The notes: a model not told the origin generated them from the sequence alone. Positions 44,301 to 55,206 are shown, counted from the stretch's first letter. The stretch is DNA of 64,000 nucleotides from Zizania palustris (GCA_019279435.1 JAAALK010000288.1:53805624-53869623); one strand, 5' to 3'. Numbers and translations are program-made.

Positions 44301-44818
44301 CCTCTGGTTCCTTGGTAAGTCTTCGACTGGTAGGAGGCTTTGTGAAGCGCTACAAAGATTTCAGCTCTCCCCTCGCAAACTTCGGCTCGCATCGCCCACT
44401 CGAAGATAGCTAGGAGTGCAATGGCATTGGGCGACAGTTGAGGTAGAGTAACATGGAACAATCCTAGTACCTCGGAGAGAAAATCCACCACCGGAAGCCC
44501 TAATCCAGCTTCGAAAAAGGCTTCGAACATGACCACCTCTCTTGCCCATGGCAAAGGAATTGCTTCGTTGTCGGGCTAGCGAATCATGATCCCCAGACCC
44601 GTCTTGCCCTCAATCGCCGCCACAATGGACTTCTTCGAGCAAGTCGACGGTCCCAAGCTGTATGACTGGTCCGTGTATTTGGCTGACGCTGGGAGGAGAT
44701 CATGAGGACCAGCCGGACGAGGATTGCCCAAAGGCGCTGCTGCTGCCGCTGCCGCCATCGCTTGCTGCCTAGCCAAGGTCGAAGAAGGAATGGGAGCTTT
44801 GTGGCTAGTTTTCACCAT
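41327..44818 (-). pseudogene. Antisense passenger gene, copy 2 (five exons, Transposase_28-like)
   Basis: On the minus strand the predicted exons are 44818-43921, 43834-43154, about 43070-42629, 42540-41699 and 41609-41327. Introns sit at the same places as in copy 1: 43920-43835 (GTAACC...TTTCAG), 43153 to ~43071, 42628-42541 and 41698-41610 (GTTTAG...TTTTAG). The start MVKTSH...LARQQAMAAAAAA aligns with copy 1, so I prefer 44818 over the upstream ATG at 44896. The Transposase_28-like domain, the acidic middle, the coiled coil and the acidic end (SSEDVEWSDEE) are all present. Defects: a stop in exon 1 (TAG near 44577), an intron-2 acceptor reading TG where copy 1 has AG, and an intron-3 acceptor reading GCAT where copy 1 has GCAG. 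The element's pol is on the opposite strand. Confidence 0.8.
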
Positions 44819-44914
44819 GAGAGAAGATGGGAGTTCGAGTTTGGGTTCAAGAAGAAGAAATGGGGAAAATGTGGGAGCAGTTGGTAAAGTATCCAAAACA
44901 CACTCTTACCCTCC

Positions 44915-44922
44915 TATTTATA
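44915..44922 (-). promoter_or_regulatory. TATA box of the antisense gene, copy 2
   Basis: On the minus strand TATAAATA within CGCTATAAATAGGAGG lies about 97-104 bp upstream of the ATG at 44818, matching copy 1. It is between the gene and the LTR that starts at 45283. Confidence 0.8.
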
Positions 44923-45282
44923 GCGTGTATTCGCAGGCAGTGTACCGTTCATATGTACTTTTCTGTCTTCTTTACCATTACAATTTATCATGACTCTTCG
45001 AGAGAATTCATGTCTCCAAAAATGAAGCGGTGGTGTAACTCTCTTTGAGAAAAGGGATAACGGCTATTTCTGTGAGTCTAACGGTTATTTCAGCTTCGCA
45101 AGGATTTGTTTTCAAAGCTACTTCGATGAGTACCTTCGCATAGAAGCTGGTTCGAAGATTGCGAATCTCTGAATGCTTCAAAGAATAGTAAATTTCACTA
45201 AGTCCCTGAACATGAAATATTTCTTGCGTATACTGCTCTCCTTGCCATACAGGTTATTCGGAGAAGCGTATTCGAGGGCTAC

Positions 45283-45770
45283 TGTTGGGGGAAAAATACT
45301 TCATCCCTAGGATCTTCAAGATTACAAGAAAAAGACAACTCATGAGCTCGGAGTCCAATACTTGTCTCTGTACTGACATAGAGTTAAGGTCGGAGGGTCT
45401 GCCCAGACTTCGGTTCGAAGATGCACTTCAAAGGCTCCCTCTCTGCAGTGGAAAACTGCCAGCAAGAATAGTAGACTTATCTTCTTTCTGATTAAATTAG
45501 TCTTTTACCATTTTAGCCCTATTAGGAGTATCGAAATAGTTTTCACTATGTCGGTTGTAACTGAGGGGTAAAAATGTCTTTTCCTTAATGTTTCTACCTA
45601 TAAATACCCCCATTCTCACCCTATAATAGGCATCGAATATTCAGATATTCAATACACAACTTCGAACTACTTCAAGCTATTATCCAATATGGAGGCTTGA
45701 AATAGTTCGCTTCACAAACTCTTTGTTTGTTAGTTTCTAATCTTAGAAAACATGTTAGCATAATCTTTTA
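45283..45770 (+). repeat. 3' LTR, first ~490 bp only
   Basis: It starts TGTTGGGGGAAAAATACTTC after CGAGGGCTAC, carries a TATA box (45599-45606) and matches the minus-strand LTR at 31356-30860 up to AATCTTTTACA. It then changes to copia pol sequence. Confidence 0.85.
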
Positions 45771-45774
45771 CAAC

Positions 45775-47267
45775 AACAAATGCCATGTATGAAGAACTTG
45801 AAAATTTTGAGATAAACCAAGTCTGGACTCATGTAGATCCCCCTCCTAATGTTTATTTTATTGGAACTAACTTGATTTTCAAAAACAAACAAGGGGAGGA
45901 TGGGTCTGTAGTTAGAAACAAAGATAGACTTGTGGCTTAGGGTTATTCTCAGTTAGAAGGGATTGATTTTACAGAAACTTTTGCACCTGTTACTCGTCTT
46001 GAGGCCATTAGAATTTTACTTGCATTAGTGGCATCCCGTGGTTTCAAACTTTATCAAATGGATGTCAAAAGTCCTTTTCTAAATGGCTTCATAGGCAATG
46101 ACGTTTATGTAAAACAACCTCCTAGATTAGAAAACCCCAAATACCCACATAAAGTCCTTAAGCTTCTTAAGGCTCTTTATGGACTCAAGCAGGCCCCTTG
46201 GGCTTGGTATGTTAGACTTAAGTCTTTTCTGCTTGAGCGAGGGTATTTGATGGGATATGTAGATAAAACCCTTTTTACTCTCAAAATGGCAAAGAATTCC
46301 TCCCAGTTCATATTTATGTTGACAATATCATCTTTGGTGGCTCTTCACATGCTTTGGTTGCCAAGTTTGCAGAGACTATGAGCAGGGAGTTTGAGATGTT
46401 CATGATGGGCGAACTCACATTTTTCCTTGGTTTGCAAATCAAGCAAAGCAAACAAGGTACCTTCATCCACCAGACAAAGTACACCAAGGATCTGCTTAAG
46501 AAATTTAACATGGTTGATGTGAAGCCCCTCGCTACTCCGATGGCTACCTCTATAGCATTGGACCCTGATGAGGATGGAGAAGCCGTAGATTAGAAGGAGT
46601 TCCGAAGCATGATCGGATCCCTCCTCTACTTGACTGCTACAAGGCCGGACATACACTTCGCTGTGTGTCTGTACGCTCGTTTTTAGGCTTCACCACGAGC
46701 TTCACACCACCAAGCGGTAAAGCGCATTCTCAGGTATTTCAAGCATACCCTGTACTTTGGCATTTGGTATTCTGCATCTTCCTCTTTGTGTCTTCGTGGT
46801 TATTCAGATGCAGATTTTTTTGGTGTAGAATTGATAGGAAGAGTACCTCGGGTACTTGTAATTTTCTAGGTACTTCTCTTGTTTGTTGGTCTTCCCACAA
46901 ATAGTCTAGTGTTGCACAATCTATGACTGAGGCTGAATATGTTGTTGCAGCTAGCTGTTGCTCACAGATTTTGTGGATGGTTTCCACTTTGCGAGATTTC
47001 GGGTTAGATTATAAGAGTGTTCCACTGTTTTGTGATAATACTAGTGCTATTTGTATTGCAAACAACCCAGTTCAGCACTTCAGAACAAAAAACATTGATG
47101 TACGATATCATTTTCTAAGAGATCACAATAAGAAGGATGATATTGAGCTTCAATATGTTGATGCCCAGAACCAGCTTACTGACATTTTTACCAAACCCCT
47201 TGATGCGTCTCGATTTTCGTATTTGCGTCGGGAACTTGGTATTTGTCATCCTTACAACATTTTGTGA
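45775..47267 (+). pseudogene. Copia reverse transcriptase and RNase H, broken
   Basis: Reading begins at MYEELENFEINQVW. The open frame 46028-46381 holds LYQMDVKSPFLNGF and LKALYGLKQAPWAWY. The catalytic box, in another frame near 46315, reads YVDN (GAC AAT), so the second Asp is lost. RNase H runs through 46354-46860 with a stop at 46591 (TAG) and others. The final open frame, 46923-47267, has the conserved MTEAEYVVAASC and LFCDNTSAICIANNPVQH motifs and ends naturally. Confidence 0.87.
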
Positions 47268-48364
47268 GGGGGAGTATGATTTAATTGTTTTGCATTGGCT
47301 TCCTTATGATGAATTGTTGATGCATTTAGTTGCTTTTATATGGCTTTGCATGATTGTCATTATCATGGTGCTCTCAGCTTTGTTTAGTATATCCACTTTC
47401 ATTATGAGCATGATTTTATTTACAAAATTATAAACTTGATCACTCTTTAGTCTTGTGTCTAGCATGTGTTATGCAGAACTGCTTTTGCTATCTTTGATCT
47501 GCATGGCAGCTAGAATCCTTTACTTTCGATGAAAAATTGCAACTTGAAAATAATACTGCTTTTCATGGATTCATCCAACTATTAATACACAACAAAAATC
47601 AATATCCACGATTTAGGTGGTAAAAATGAAAAGATCTAGGTGGGTTTGCTTGTCGCACTACTTTATTCTAGACTGCTTACCATAACACTTTGGTTGAACT
47701 GTGATAACTTAGTGTTTGCCAAAATCACTGCCTTAAGCTTCTGATGGTCTTTCTTGACCTAGGCTTTGCTTGGTTGTAAAGTATAAGGTAGATATGCAAA
47801 TAACCCCTGGCACTATAAAAAGAATCACAAGTTTGAATCATATGCTTACCAAGTTTGCTAAATGCTCCAAAAAATTGGACTTGCTTTCCTATGTAGAAAT
47901 TATTTAGCTTTAGTAGTTATTGTTGTCACTTGTCTAGATGACTAGTCTAAGTGGTGATGTTTTTTTATTGTCAAAAATCTGAAAAGTTCATGCCTAAAAT
48001 ATTGAATTTGAAATATGTTAACTTGAGCTGAGCATCTGAGCCTGACTTTACGATTTGGCATATTCTTGCACCTTATGCCTTCACACTTTTCATCATTTCG
48101 AAGCCTTGCATCTTGTCTTGCTCCTTGATTCTTGCATTGCCAAAGGGGGAGAAAAATGCTAAAGGGGGAAAGAGTTTCAAAGGGGGAGAGAATTTTTGCT
48201 GCCAAAGGGAGAATTGACTTTTCAGGAGTCAAGACGGAAGAAATCCTTTTATCAAGTGACATGATTTGACTCTTTTTTGAGTTTTTATGGTCACTTGTGC
48301 GCTTAAAATTTCAACTTTTCTTGAACTTTAATTTGTTTGTCAATACACTCATCAAGGGGGAGAT
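47268..48364 (+). other. Sirevirus-like 3' non-coding region with clustered polypurine boxes
   Basis: No coding domain is seen. At 48141-48213 four copies of (C)AAAGGGGGAGA or close variants occur, and a final CAAGGGGGAGAT (48353-48364) directly precedes the LTR and is the likely primer. The repeated boxes resemble the multiple polypurine motifs known from Sireviruses. Confidence 0.8.
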
Positions 48365-49898
48365 TGAGAAACAAGTTGAAATGTGCCTTGGTTTCAAGTT
48401 TGTGATGAGTGATTGACAAGTTACCTTCTAGGCGAAGGGGTCCCTCTGAAGGGGTTCAGAGGTGTTTTACCAAAGAGTTCAGTGTTTACTAGTCGCAGCT
48501 GTTGCAGCGGAGTATGTCTGTCAGAGGGGTCCGGCAGAATACAATGGGAAGTCTATACCAGAGAGTTCGGTACTTTGGGCGGTACACCGGAGTGTGTACC
48601 AGAGGTTGTTTAACTGGAGAGGTCTCCGGGGTATTAGAAACACTTGTCTGCTTGTCGGTGGTGTGCAGGTGACTTCGGAGGTGACAAACGGTTTGCATGG
48701 CTTCGGAGTGTAGCTGACTCAAAGTACTTCGACCATGCATGGCTTCGGTACACGAACTAACGGAGTTCGAGCTGGGAGTAGCTGTGAAGTCATGGTGGTC
48801 AACTCTGGAGATGATGGTGCGAAGGCTCAGGAGCTTTGACGACTTCGGCTCAAAACCATCACTGTATCGAAGATTGACTTCGGTGATGCGAAGGCATTTG
48901 GGTTCGAAGCATGTCACCGAAGCCTCTACAGACCTCGTGTGCGAAGGGGCTGCAGAAGATTCCGCTTTGTAAAAGCTGATCGTGTCTGCTCTGCAAAAGC
49001 CGATACTGTCTCCTCTACGAAGCTGACAAAAGAAGCCTCCAATAAAGTAGACTACCAGCAGTAGCCCTCTATCTGGCTGAAAAAAAGTTGTAAACCCTAG
49101 GGGTATTATAGTCTATTCCTAATTATGAGTAGTGTCTATAAAAGGAGAGGCAAGCTAGGGGCTAGGGTAACATTGTGCACTTCATTTTAGAACCTTCTGT
49201 TTTTCCTGTACTCTAGCCAGCCGCCATGAAGTGTTCTCTGTACTTGTGAGTTTTGTGTTCCCTGTTCTTGCAATGAAATTTCCATTCTATCATTCATCTG
49301 TTGCTTGAACTTTTATCTGCTTTTTGCACTGCATGAGTTATGTTTTCTGCTTCCCATTTCATTCTGTGCCAACCAAAGTTTTTGCTCTGTTTCAATGAAG
49401 TGTGTTTCTCTCTTATGCATGCGTGTTCGCTCTGTGTAATCGGAGGCTAGGCCTCACTATTTACTAGCGAAGCACCCTGCGAAGTGTCCTTTCGAGGCTT
49501 GTTCTCTTCCCATAGACGAAGCCCTTAGTGCAGTTAGTTTTGTGTCTATTTTTTGCACTCCAAAATATGAAGCCTAGTACGTGTTCCTAGCGCAGAGTAT
49601 CTAGTTGGAGCCCACATATGGGAACATACTCGTGCGAAGTACAGTAGTGCGAAGCTTGCTCGAAGGCACCTCATGTGTGGAGCCTGCACTATCTTTGCAG
49701 AGTTGTGTTGTTCGGTTTCTAAGTGCGAGCGAAGTGTGCTGATCTTTGAACTTTTACTCTATTCGAAGCCTGTGTTCGGAGTGTGTTCAATACCTCCGAA
49801 CCAGACACTTCGAAGGGTGTGTTCGAAGCATGTTTAGTAGAACAGAATTTTAAAAGCTCCCACTTACCCCCCCTCTGGTCGCCTGTTTCGGTCCAACA
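48365..49898 (+). repeat. 3' LTR of the Sirevirus-like element
   Basis: It begins TGAGAAACAAGTTG and ends GTTTCGGTCCAACA. The TATA box (TATAAAAGG) is at 49137-49145. Its start shares GATGAGTGATTGACA with the long copia LTR ending at 55189. Its last ~600 bp are homologous to the end of the Ty3/gypsy LTR at 30200-30850. Confidence 0.87.
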
Positions 49899-50339
49899 GG
49901 ACCCCCTCTTCGGCCATTGTCCGATTTAACTGGAGGTTACCCTTCGGTCTGACTAAAGGCTGGAGACCGAAGACCCCTCCGGTCACACTTCATAGAGCAC
50001 ACGGAAGGATACCCTTCGGCCAGAACCCCGCACCACCAGTCAGACCGGTGGCTTAGCATCGGTCTGACCGACGTAACTTGGCCGGTTTGACCGCCAATTA
50101 GACTTCGGTCCAAATTGGTCAGTTGGGTATTTTCATCTACATACTCGGTTAATTGAATAATATCTATTATTGTTTAATTGACTGGCGACTCCACCCTCCC
50201 TTTTCACTATCTAGGGTCGTCGGAATGCGACATCAACATCATGTCACGCTTAGGGGTTTATCTCTAAGTATCCACACACTTTTGGATCGTCGGATCGATG
50301 TTAGTACGTTTGGCACTTTGATCGTCATATTTTAGAGTT
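49899..50339 (+). repeat. Tat-like LTR, 3' part
   Basis: It contains GGTC/GACC-rich repeats (CAGTCAGACCGGTGG, CGGTCTGACCG) and then the conserved block CTGGCGACTCCACCCTCCC, GTCGGAATGCGACATCA and CACACTTTTGGATCGTCGGA, seen also near the end of the LTRs at 10391 and 17368. It leads directly into the primer-site region of the Tat element whose gag lies at 55195, so it is that element's 5' LTR. Its left part may be 29830-30199, but the middle is missing. Confidence 0.78.
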
Positions 50340-50344
50340 GGTGA

Positions 50345-51172
50345 TGTGGGATCGGAATGGCGACTAGAGGGGGTAAATAGGTGCCTCGACACTTTCTTTC
50401 GAAGTGATGGCCTAATCACACCACCCAACGCACCTCTAAAAACAAAATTTCAAGTTTCAATCCAATCAGTACAAAATTGAGCTCAAACCGATTCAAAAAC
50501 TCAAAAACAACTTTGTTTCAAGTTTTTAATCATCCAATATCAAATCACTCACACACCCAATCAATTCAAGTTTGTACTAACAAATCAGATTGTCTCAAAT
50601 CAATCACAATTGAAATTCACGCACTTCTAAAATTTTTCATACAATGAATAGTAACGGTAACTTCAATAAAGTGTATTTGTCATATTGTAATTCAGATTTC
50701 AAATTTCAATTTCAAACAAGTTTCAGAGCAGCATACTTTATATCAAACCTTGCCAACATTGCTAATATCTGAATTCCAACAAGCATAACAATAAAATCAG
50801 TATTTGGTAGAATACTCGACACAACATTTACTGTTGCAGTTCCGACAACACTGAAATTGCTAACTTTAGAGCATGAACTACACTTCAACAAAGCATTTCA
50901 TGTACAGATTTAATCAGAAGTTTAGGAGAACAATTTGAACTCAACTCAGATTTGAATTCAGAATTCTTATATAGTATTCAGTTGTCGAACAAGGAATAGG
51001 AGAGTAAATTTCAGTAAAAATCAACACTCAAGATTTTATTCAACTTGTGCAATACAATGAACAGAACCTTGTCGGCACAAGAGTTGTAGCCAGACTGAAA
51101 TACGAGAGCTTTACTATTCATCAACCAGATTTCATTGCAAGATATAATTTCTAGTGATTCACTTCAAAGAGA
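50345..51172 (-). repeat. 3' LTR, only its last ~830 bp
   Basis: It matches 52464 to ~53245 of the complete LTR, starting from the common end TGTGGGATCGGAATGG (plus strand). The junction with gag falls within a short stretch at 51152-51172 that fits both sequences (CTCTTTGAAGTGAATCAC on the minus strand). Confidence 0.88.
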
Positions 51173-52434
51173 GAATTCCCGGTCATGTGTCGTGAACACC
51201 CGAAATCAATGATCCACTTGTCCTCCATCCTCCCATTACTCCACTCAGATAATTCGCGTTCATCGCTGCTTTGCTTGCCGTTGGCCATGAAGTAGAGGCC
51301 GTTGAAGTCCTTCATCTTTTCTTTCTTCTCGTCATTCTTGTCTGGTTCATCTTCATGAGTACTGGGATCTTCACTCGAGGTGTTGTCGATGTCGCTGAGT
51401 GCTGCCACGAAAGCTCGAGCCATTCTTTTTGCCACCTTTCCTCTTTTGCCTTTGTAAAACGGGTTTTTATCTTTTTTCTGATACTTTTGTTCACGTTCAT
51501 TTTTGGCTTTTAGTTTTGGGCAGTTGGCTTTAATGTGATTTAGGTCACCGCACTCGAAACACCCTCGAGAGCCTCCTCTCCTCTGATCTCTTCTATCATT
51601 GTAGAATCGAGTGAACGTTTTGACTATTAGAGTAAGCTCTTCATCGTCTAATGTGTCCACTTGCTCCTTTGTGATAGAGACCAATGAAGACAAAGCAAAT
51701 CCCCAGAAAAAGCACACACACTAGACATGCTACCTCCAGATGAGGTGCCACTACCGGAACCAGAAACTAGTGCCATAGATTGTGGCAAAGAGCTCCCAAT
51801 CCTAGAACGAGATGCCTTGGCGATCTTGGTGGACTTAAGCTTACTGAAAGTTCATCGCATGTCAAAGTATCAAAGCTCACAAATTCTTCAATGCTTGAGA
51901 TCTTAACTTCCCATATGCTACGATTTAGAGCATAAAGAAATTTGATCGCTCGATCATGATCTGAGTAAGCTAGCGTCCCAGTGGAGCGCAAGTTACTAAC
52001 AATGCCATCAAAACGAGCAAACAAAGCATCAACAGATTCACTAGGGCCTTGCACGAACATTTGGTACTCTTGATTATACGTGCTTTGCCTCCTAGCCTTA
52101 ATCTGTGATGTGCCCTCATGAAATGTACTCAATGTCGGCCAAATCTCTCGAGCAGTACGAAGGTGCTGGACCCTGTCGAACTCGTTGCGACTCAGACTGA
52201 TAAAAAGAATGTTTCTAGCCTTGCTATTACATTCATATTGAACCTTCTCAGTCTCTGAGGTACGAGTTTTAGGAATCGTATACTGGATGCAACAATGTCC
52301 CATATCGCACTTCCTTGGCTAAGCAAATAAGCCTCCATGTGCACCTTCCAATAGGCATAGTCTCGACCATCAAACATAGGAATTTTTGTGTTCTTATCCA
52401 TGTCACCACAAGGATCACAACTAGTAAAGGTCAA
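51151..52434 (-). pseudogene. Copia gag and protease start, frameshifted
   Basis: The N-terminus (52434-52192) reads MDKNTKIPMFDGRDYAYWKVHMEAYL, a typical copia gag start at the second Met. A frameshift near 52290 moves to the ORF 52303-51767, which holds NSKARNILFISLSRNEFDRV and the following capsid-like part. The last ORF (51717-51151) has an intact zinc knuckle, CFECGDLNHIKANC, Lys-rich and acidic stretches, and a protease active-site region, WIIDFGCSRHMTG, where DSG/DTG is expected (DFG here). It ends at the LTR junction. No integrase or reverse transcriptase follows. Confidence 0.86.
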
Positions 52435-52449
52435 CTCGTGATCAAAACG

Positions 52450-52461
52450 GCTCTAATACCA
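52450..52461 (-). promoter_or_regulatory. Primer binding site (initiator-Met tRNA type)
   Basis: The minus strand reads TGGTATTAGAGC, one mismatch from the canonical TGGTATCAGAGC, two bases after the LTR end at 52464. It fixes the right-hand LTR as the 5' LTR and the element as minus-strand. Confidence 0.9.
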
Positions 52462-52463
52462 AT

Positions 52464-55189
52464 TGTGGGATCGGAATGGCGACTATAGGGGGTAAATAGG
52501 CGCCTCAACACTTTCTTTCGAAGTGATGGCCTAATCACATCACCCGACACACCTCTAAAACACAATTTCAAGTTTCAATCCAATCATTACAAAAATTGAG
52601 CTCAAACAGATTCAAAAACTCAAAAATAGCTTTGTTTCAAGTTTTTAATCATCCAATATCAAATCACTCACACACCCAATCAATTCAAGTTTATAGTAAC
52701 AAATCAGATTGTCTCAAATCAATCACAATTGAAATTCATGCACTTCTGAAATTTTTCGTACAATGAATAGTAATGGTAACTTCAACAAAGTGCATTTGTC
52801 ATATTCTGATTCAGATTGCAAATTTCAATTTCAAACAAGTTTCAGATCAGCATAACAATAAAATCAGTATTTGGTAGAATACTCAACACAACATTTACTG
52901 TTGCAGTTCCGACAACACTGAAATTGCTAACTTCAGAACATGAACTACACATCAACAAAGCATTTCAAGTACAGATTTAATCAGAAGTTCAGGAGAACAA
53001 TTTGAACTCAACAAAGATTTGAATTCAGAATTCTTATATAGTATTCAGTTGCCGGACAATGAATAGGAGAGTAAATTTCAGTAAAAATCAACACTCAAGA
53101 TTTTATTCAACTTGTGCAATACAATGAACAGAACCTTGTCGGCACAAGAGCTGTAGCCAGACTGAAATACCCATAGCTTTACTATTAATCAACCAGATTT
53201 CATTGCAAGAGATAATTTCTAGTGATTCACTTCAAAGAGCTACACAATATTTGTTCTATCTCAAACACTAGAGAATTGCAATCAGGCACAACAAGCTACT
53301 TCAGAACAGGGTAAATACTTTTCAGAACACCTAACTCAATTATTCAGATCAACACATTGAACAGAATTCTATTTCCAGAATATAGCTCAAACATCATTTT
53401 CAATTCAGTATGTATTGATTCAATAGCAATCAGATGACAACATTCTGAAAACAGGAATAAACACTCCTTACACACAACACAGTCTCTATTCTTTTCCTTG
53501 GAAAGAATAAGAGATCAAAAAATTAACTCAGTAAACATTTTCTACTACAACACCACTTCTAAGAGAGAATATTGAACCATTAGCAACTCCACACAGTTTA
53601 TCTCAGACCACAACTTTAAACTGCAAACTCACTTTTTAGAAACACAAACTACAGTAGCAAAAATAGGTCAATCAAACCTATGAGCTAAACACTTCTATCA
53701 TTCACTATACAACTAAACATCATACACTGAATTTCAAGAGAACAGGAACCGGAAATCAGAAAGTATATAGCTGGAGAAGTAGATTAGATGCTAAAAACAT
53801 TTTTCTGAAAAACAAAAGTGACAACACTGTTCAACATATTAGACCATGTACTTTTGAAGTTCTAAACATTAACCAAGAATTTCAGCACTAGAGATCAGTC
53901 CTGAGAGTTTTCACACTTCAAAACAGTCTCAATTAACACATGTAATCAGACTGAAATTGTATCAACCAATAAAACTCAGTGATTAAAACTCTTGACACAA
54001 AATAGAAAGCACAACTGAAATACACTAGCAAGAAAAACAGATTCAGTTTATCAACCTATCACACATATAAGTCCAGATCTGAATCACACACGAACATTAA
54101 TCATATAGAAGCAACAGAAGAGCACATCAAAGACTAGATGAACTGGAATTTTATAACTACAGTGGCTATACTATGATAATCTTGTAGAGACTAAGCAGAA
54201 TTAAGAAACAAAACTTATGGATTAACTGTGATCTATATATCCAAAAGAAATCTCACAAGAAAACACTTGAGAACATCAAAAAGTTTCAGAGATTTCAGTG
54301 AAGAACTTACACAACCATGCGCTAGATTCAGACGTTCCTTGAAGGTGAATAGCTCTGCCGAAAACTGACCTGTAGCGATTCAGACAAAAGTTCTTGGTGC
54401 ACTGTAGTTTATCCAGAAAAACACTAGAACAGGATTTTCTTTCTTCTGATCGAAATTTTTTGATTATGTGTGCTCAAAGTTGTTCGGCCAAGGGGCAGGG
54501 GATTAAAATATCCCACCTGCCCATGTTCTAGAAGACTCACTTTTTCAGATTGCGCCCTACGCAATTCTGAAAATAAAAACTGAAAATACCCTATTTTACT
54601 CTAGAAGAAAAATTACAAATGACCCCTCTTTAGTATATTTTCAGAATATATACATTCCAAAAATACACTAAAAAGTACACACTATGACACTAAAAATTTA
54701 AACTAAAACTTGACACTATTTTATTGAAATAGTAAAAATGTTTAAAGTTTCGACGGTTTTCAGCAAAAACCGACAAAGCCTCTCCCGATCATCGACGCCC
54801 ATCGTCAGTCCGTGAACTCAATCGCCAGCAAGTCTCTCCCACTCTCGATCCCTTGAGCCGCCTTGTCACTTGCACTGGCTTCCCTTTCACTGACTCGAAC
54901 GACGCTTCGTCTCGATCAATCTCCAACTCGACGTCCCGTTCGACCTCCATGCGTACATCCGAGTCCGCTCTCGACTTCGACTGACACCCTCGACCATCTG
55001 GCATTAGACTCCCCATCTAACCCTGATCCCGTGCCATCGATAGTTGACGAGTAACTCTAGCTTGCACACACGAGACAAACACATACACACACACCAACTC
55101 TAGTATATCCAGACTCAACTCATGAATCCAACCTGTCAATCACTCATCATTCCTTTGAACATTAGTGACACACCTCACTATGTTCCTCA
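52464..55189 (-). repeat. 5' LTR of the minus-strand copia element, 2.7 kb
   Basis: On the minus strand it starts TGAGGAACATAG and ends CGATCCCACA. It is AT-rich apart from a GC-rich block at 54780-55060 near its start. The right end is fixed by the duplication GGTGA. The ORFs at 54789-55054 lie inside the LTR and have no family match that I recognise. Confidence 0.88.
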
Positions 55190-55206
55190 GGTGACTCCGC
55201 TGGGGA
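55190..55206 (+). promoter_or_regulatory. Primer-binding-site-like sequence split by the copia insertion
   Basis: GGTGACTCCGCTGGGGA follows the insertion. Joined to the TT at 50338-50339 it gives the TTGGTGACTCC type of sequence found at the start of the internal region of many Tat-like elements. The tRNA species cannot be named with certainty. The GGTGA within it is the duplicated target. Confidence 0.65.

Larger units (their letters stand above)
38032..45770 (+). mobile_element. Tat-type Ty3/gypsy element with antisense gene, 5' and 3' truncated
   Basis: The order is end of reverse transcriptase, RNase H, integrase (to 40374), 60-bp tandem repeats (40583-40825), the antisense gene on the minus strand (44818 to ~41327), its TATA box (44915-44922), a purine-rich CGAGGGCTAC and the start of the 3' LTR (45283). 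Gag, protease and most of reverse transcriptase are lost on the left at a copia LTR. The LTR is cut at ~45770, where Sirevirus-like pol begins. Confidence 0.87.
45775..49898 (+). mobile_element. Sirevirus-like Ty1/copia element, 5' truncated
   Basis: It starts within reverse transcriptase and continues through RNase H, a ~1.1-kb non-coding stretch with a cluster of purine tracts, and a 1534-bp 3' LTR. The long LTR and the repeated purine boxes are hallmarks of plant Sireviruses. Its left end joins a truncated Ty3/gypsy LTR without a target duplication. Confidence 0.85.
50345..55189 (-). mobile_element. Ty1/copia element lacking pol, minus strand, target duplication GGTGA
   Basis: It is flanked by GGTGA at 50340-50344 and 55190-55194. 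Read on the minus strand: a 5' LTR (55189-52464, 2726 bp), a primer site TGGTATTAGAGC, gag with zinc knuckle and the start of protease (52434-51151), then directly the last ~830 bp of the 3' LTR (to 50345). Integrase, reverse transcriptase, RNase H and most of the 3' LTR are missing. The gag type resembles Sirevirus-like copia elements. Confidence 0.92.

Noticed and set aside
48413..48972. Plus- and minus-strand ORFs of 66-142 residues
   Set aside because: They lie in U3 of the Sirevirus-like LTR, which is rich in short GGAG/TTCGGAG repeats; no domain seen.
30200..49898. Apparent terminal inverted repeats (TGTTGGACTGG... and ...GTTTCGGTCCAACA) of a ~19.7-kb DNA transposon
   Set aside because: The flanking 5-mers differ (GATCA and GGACC), no transposase is inside, and both ends are explained as related LTR ends in opposite orientation belonging to different elements.
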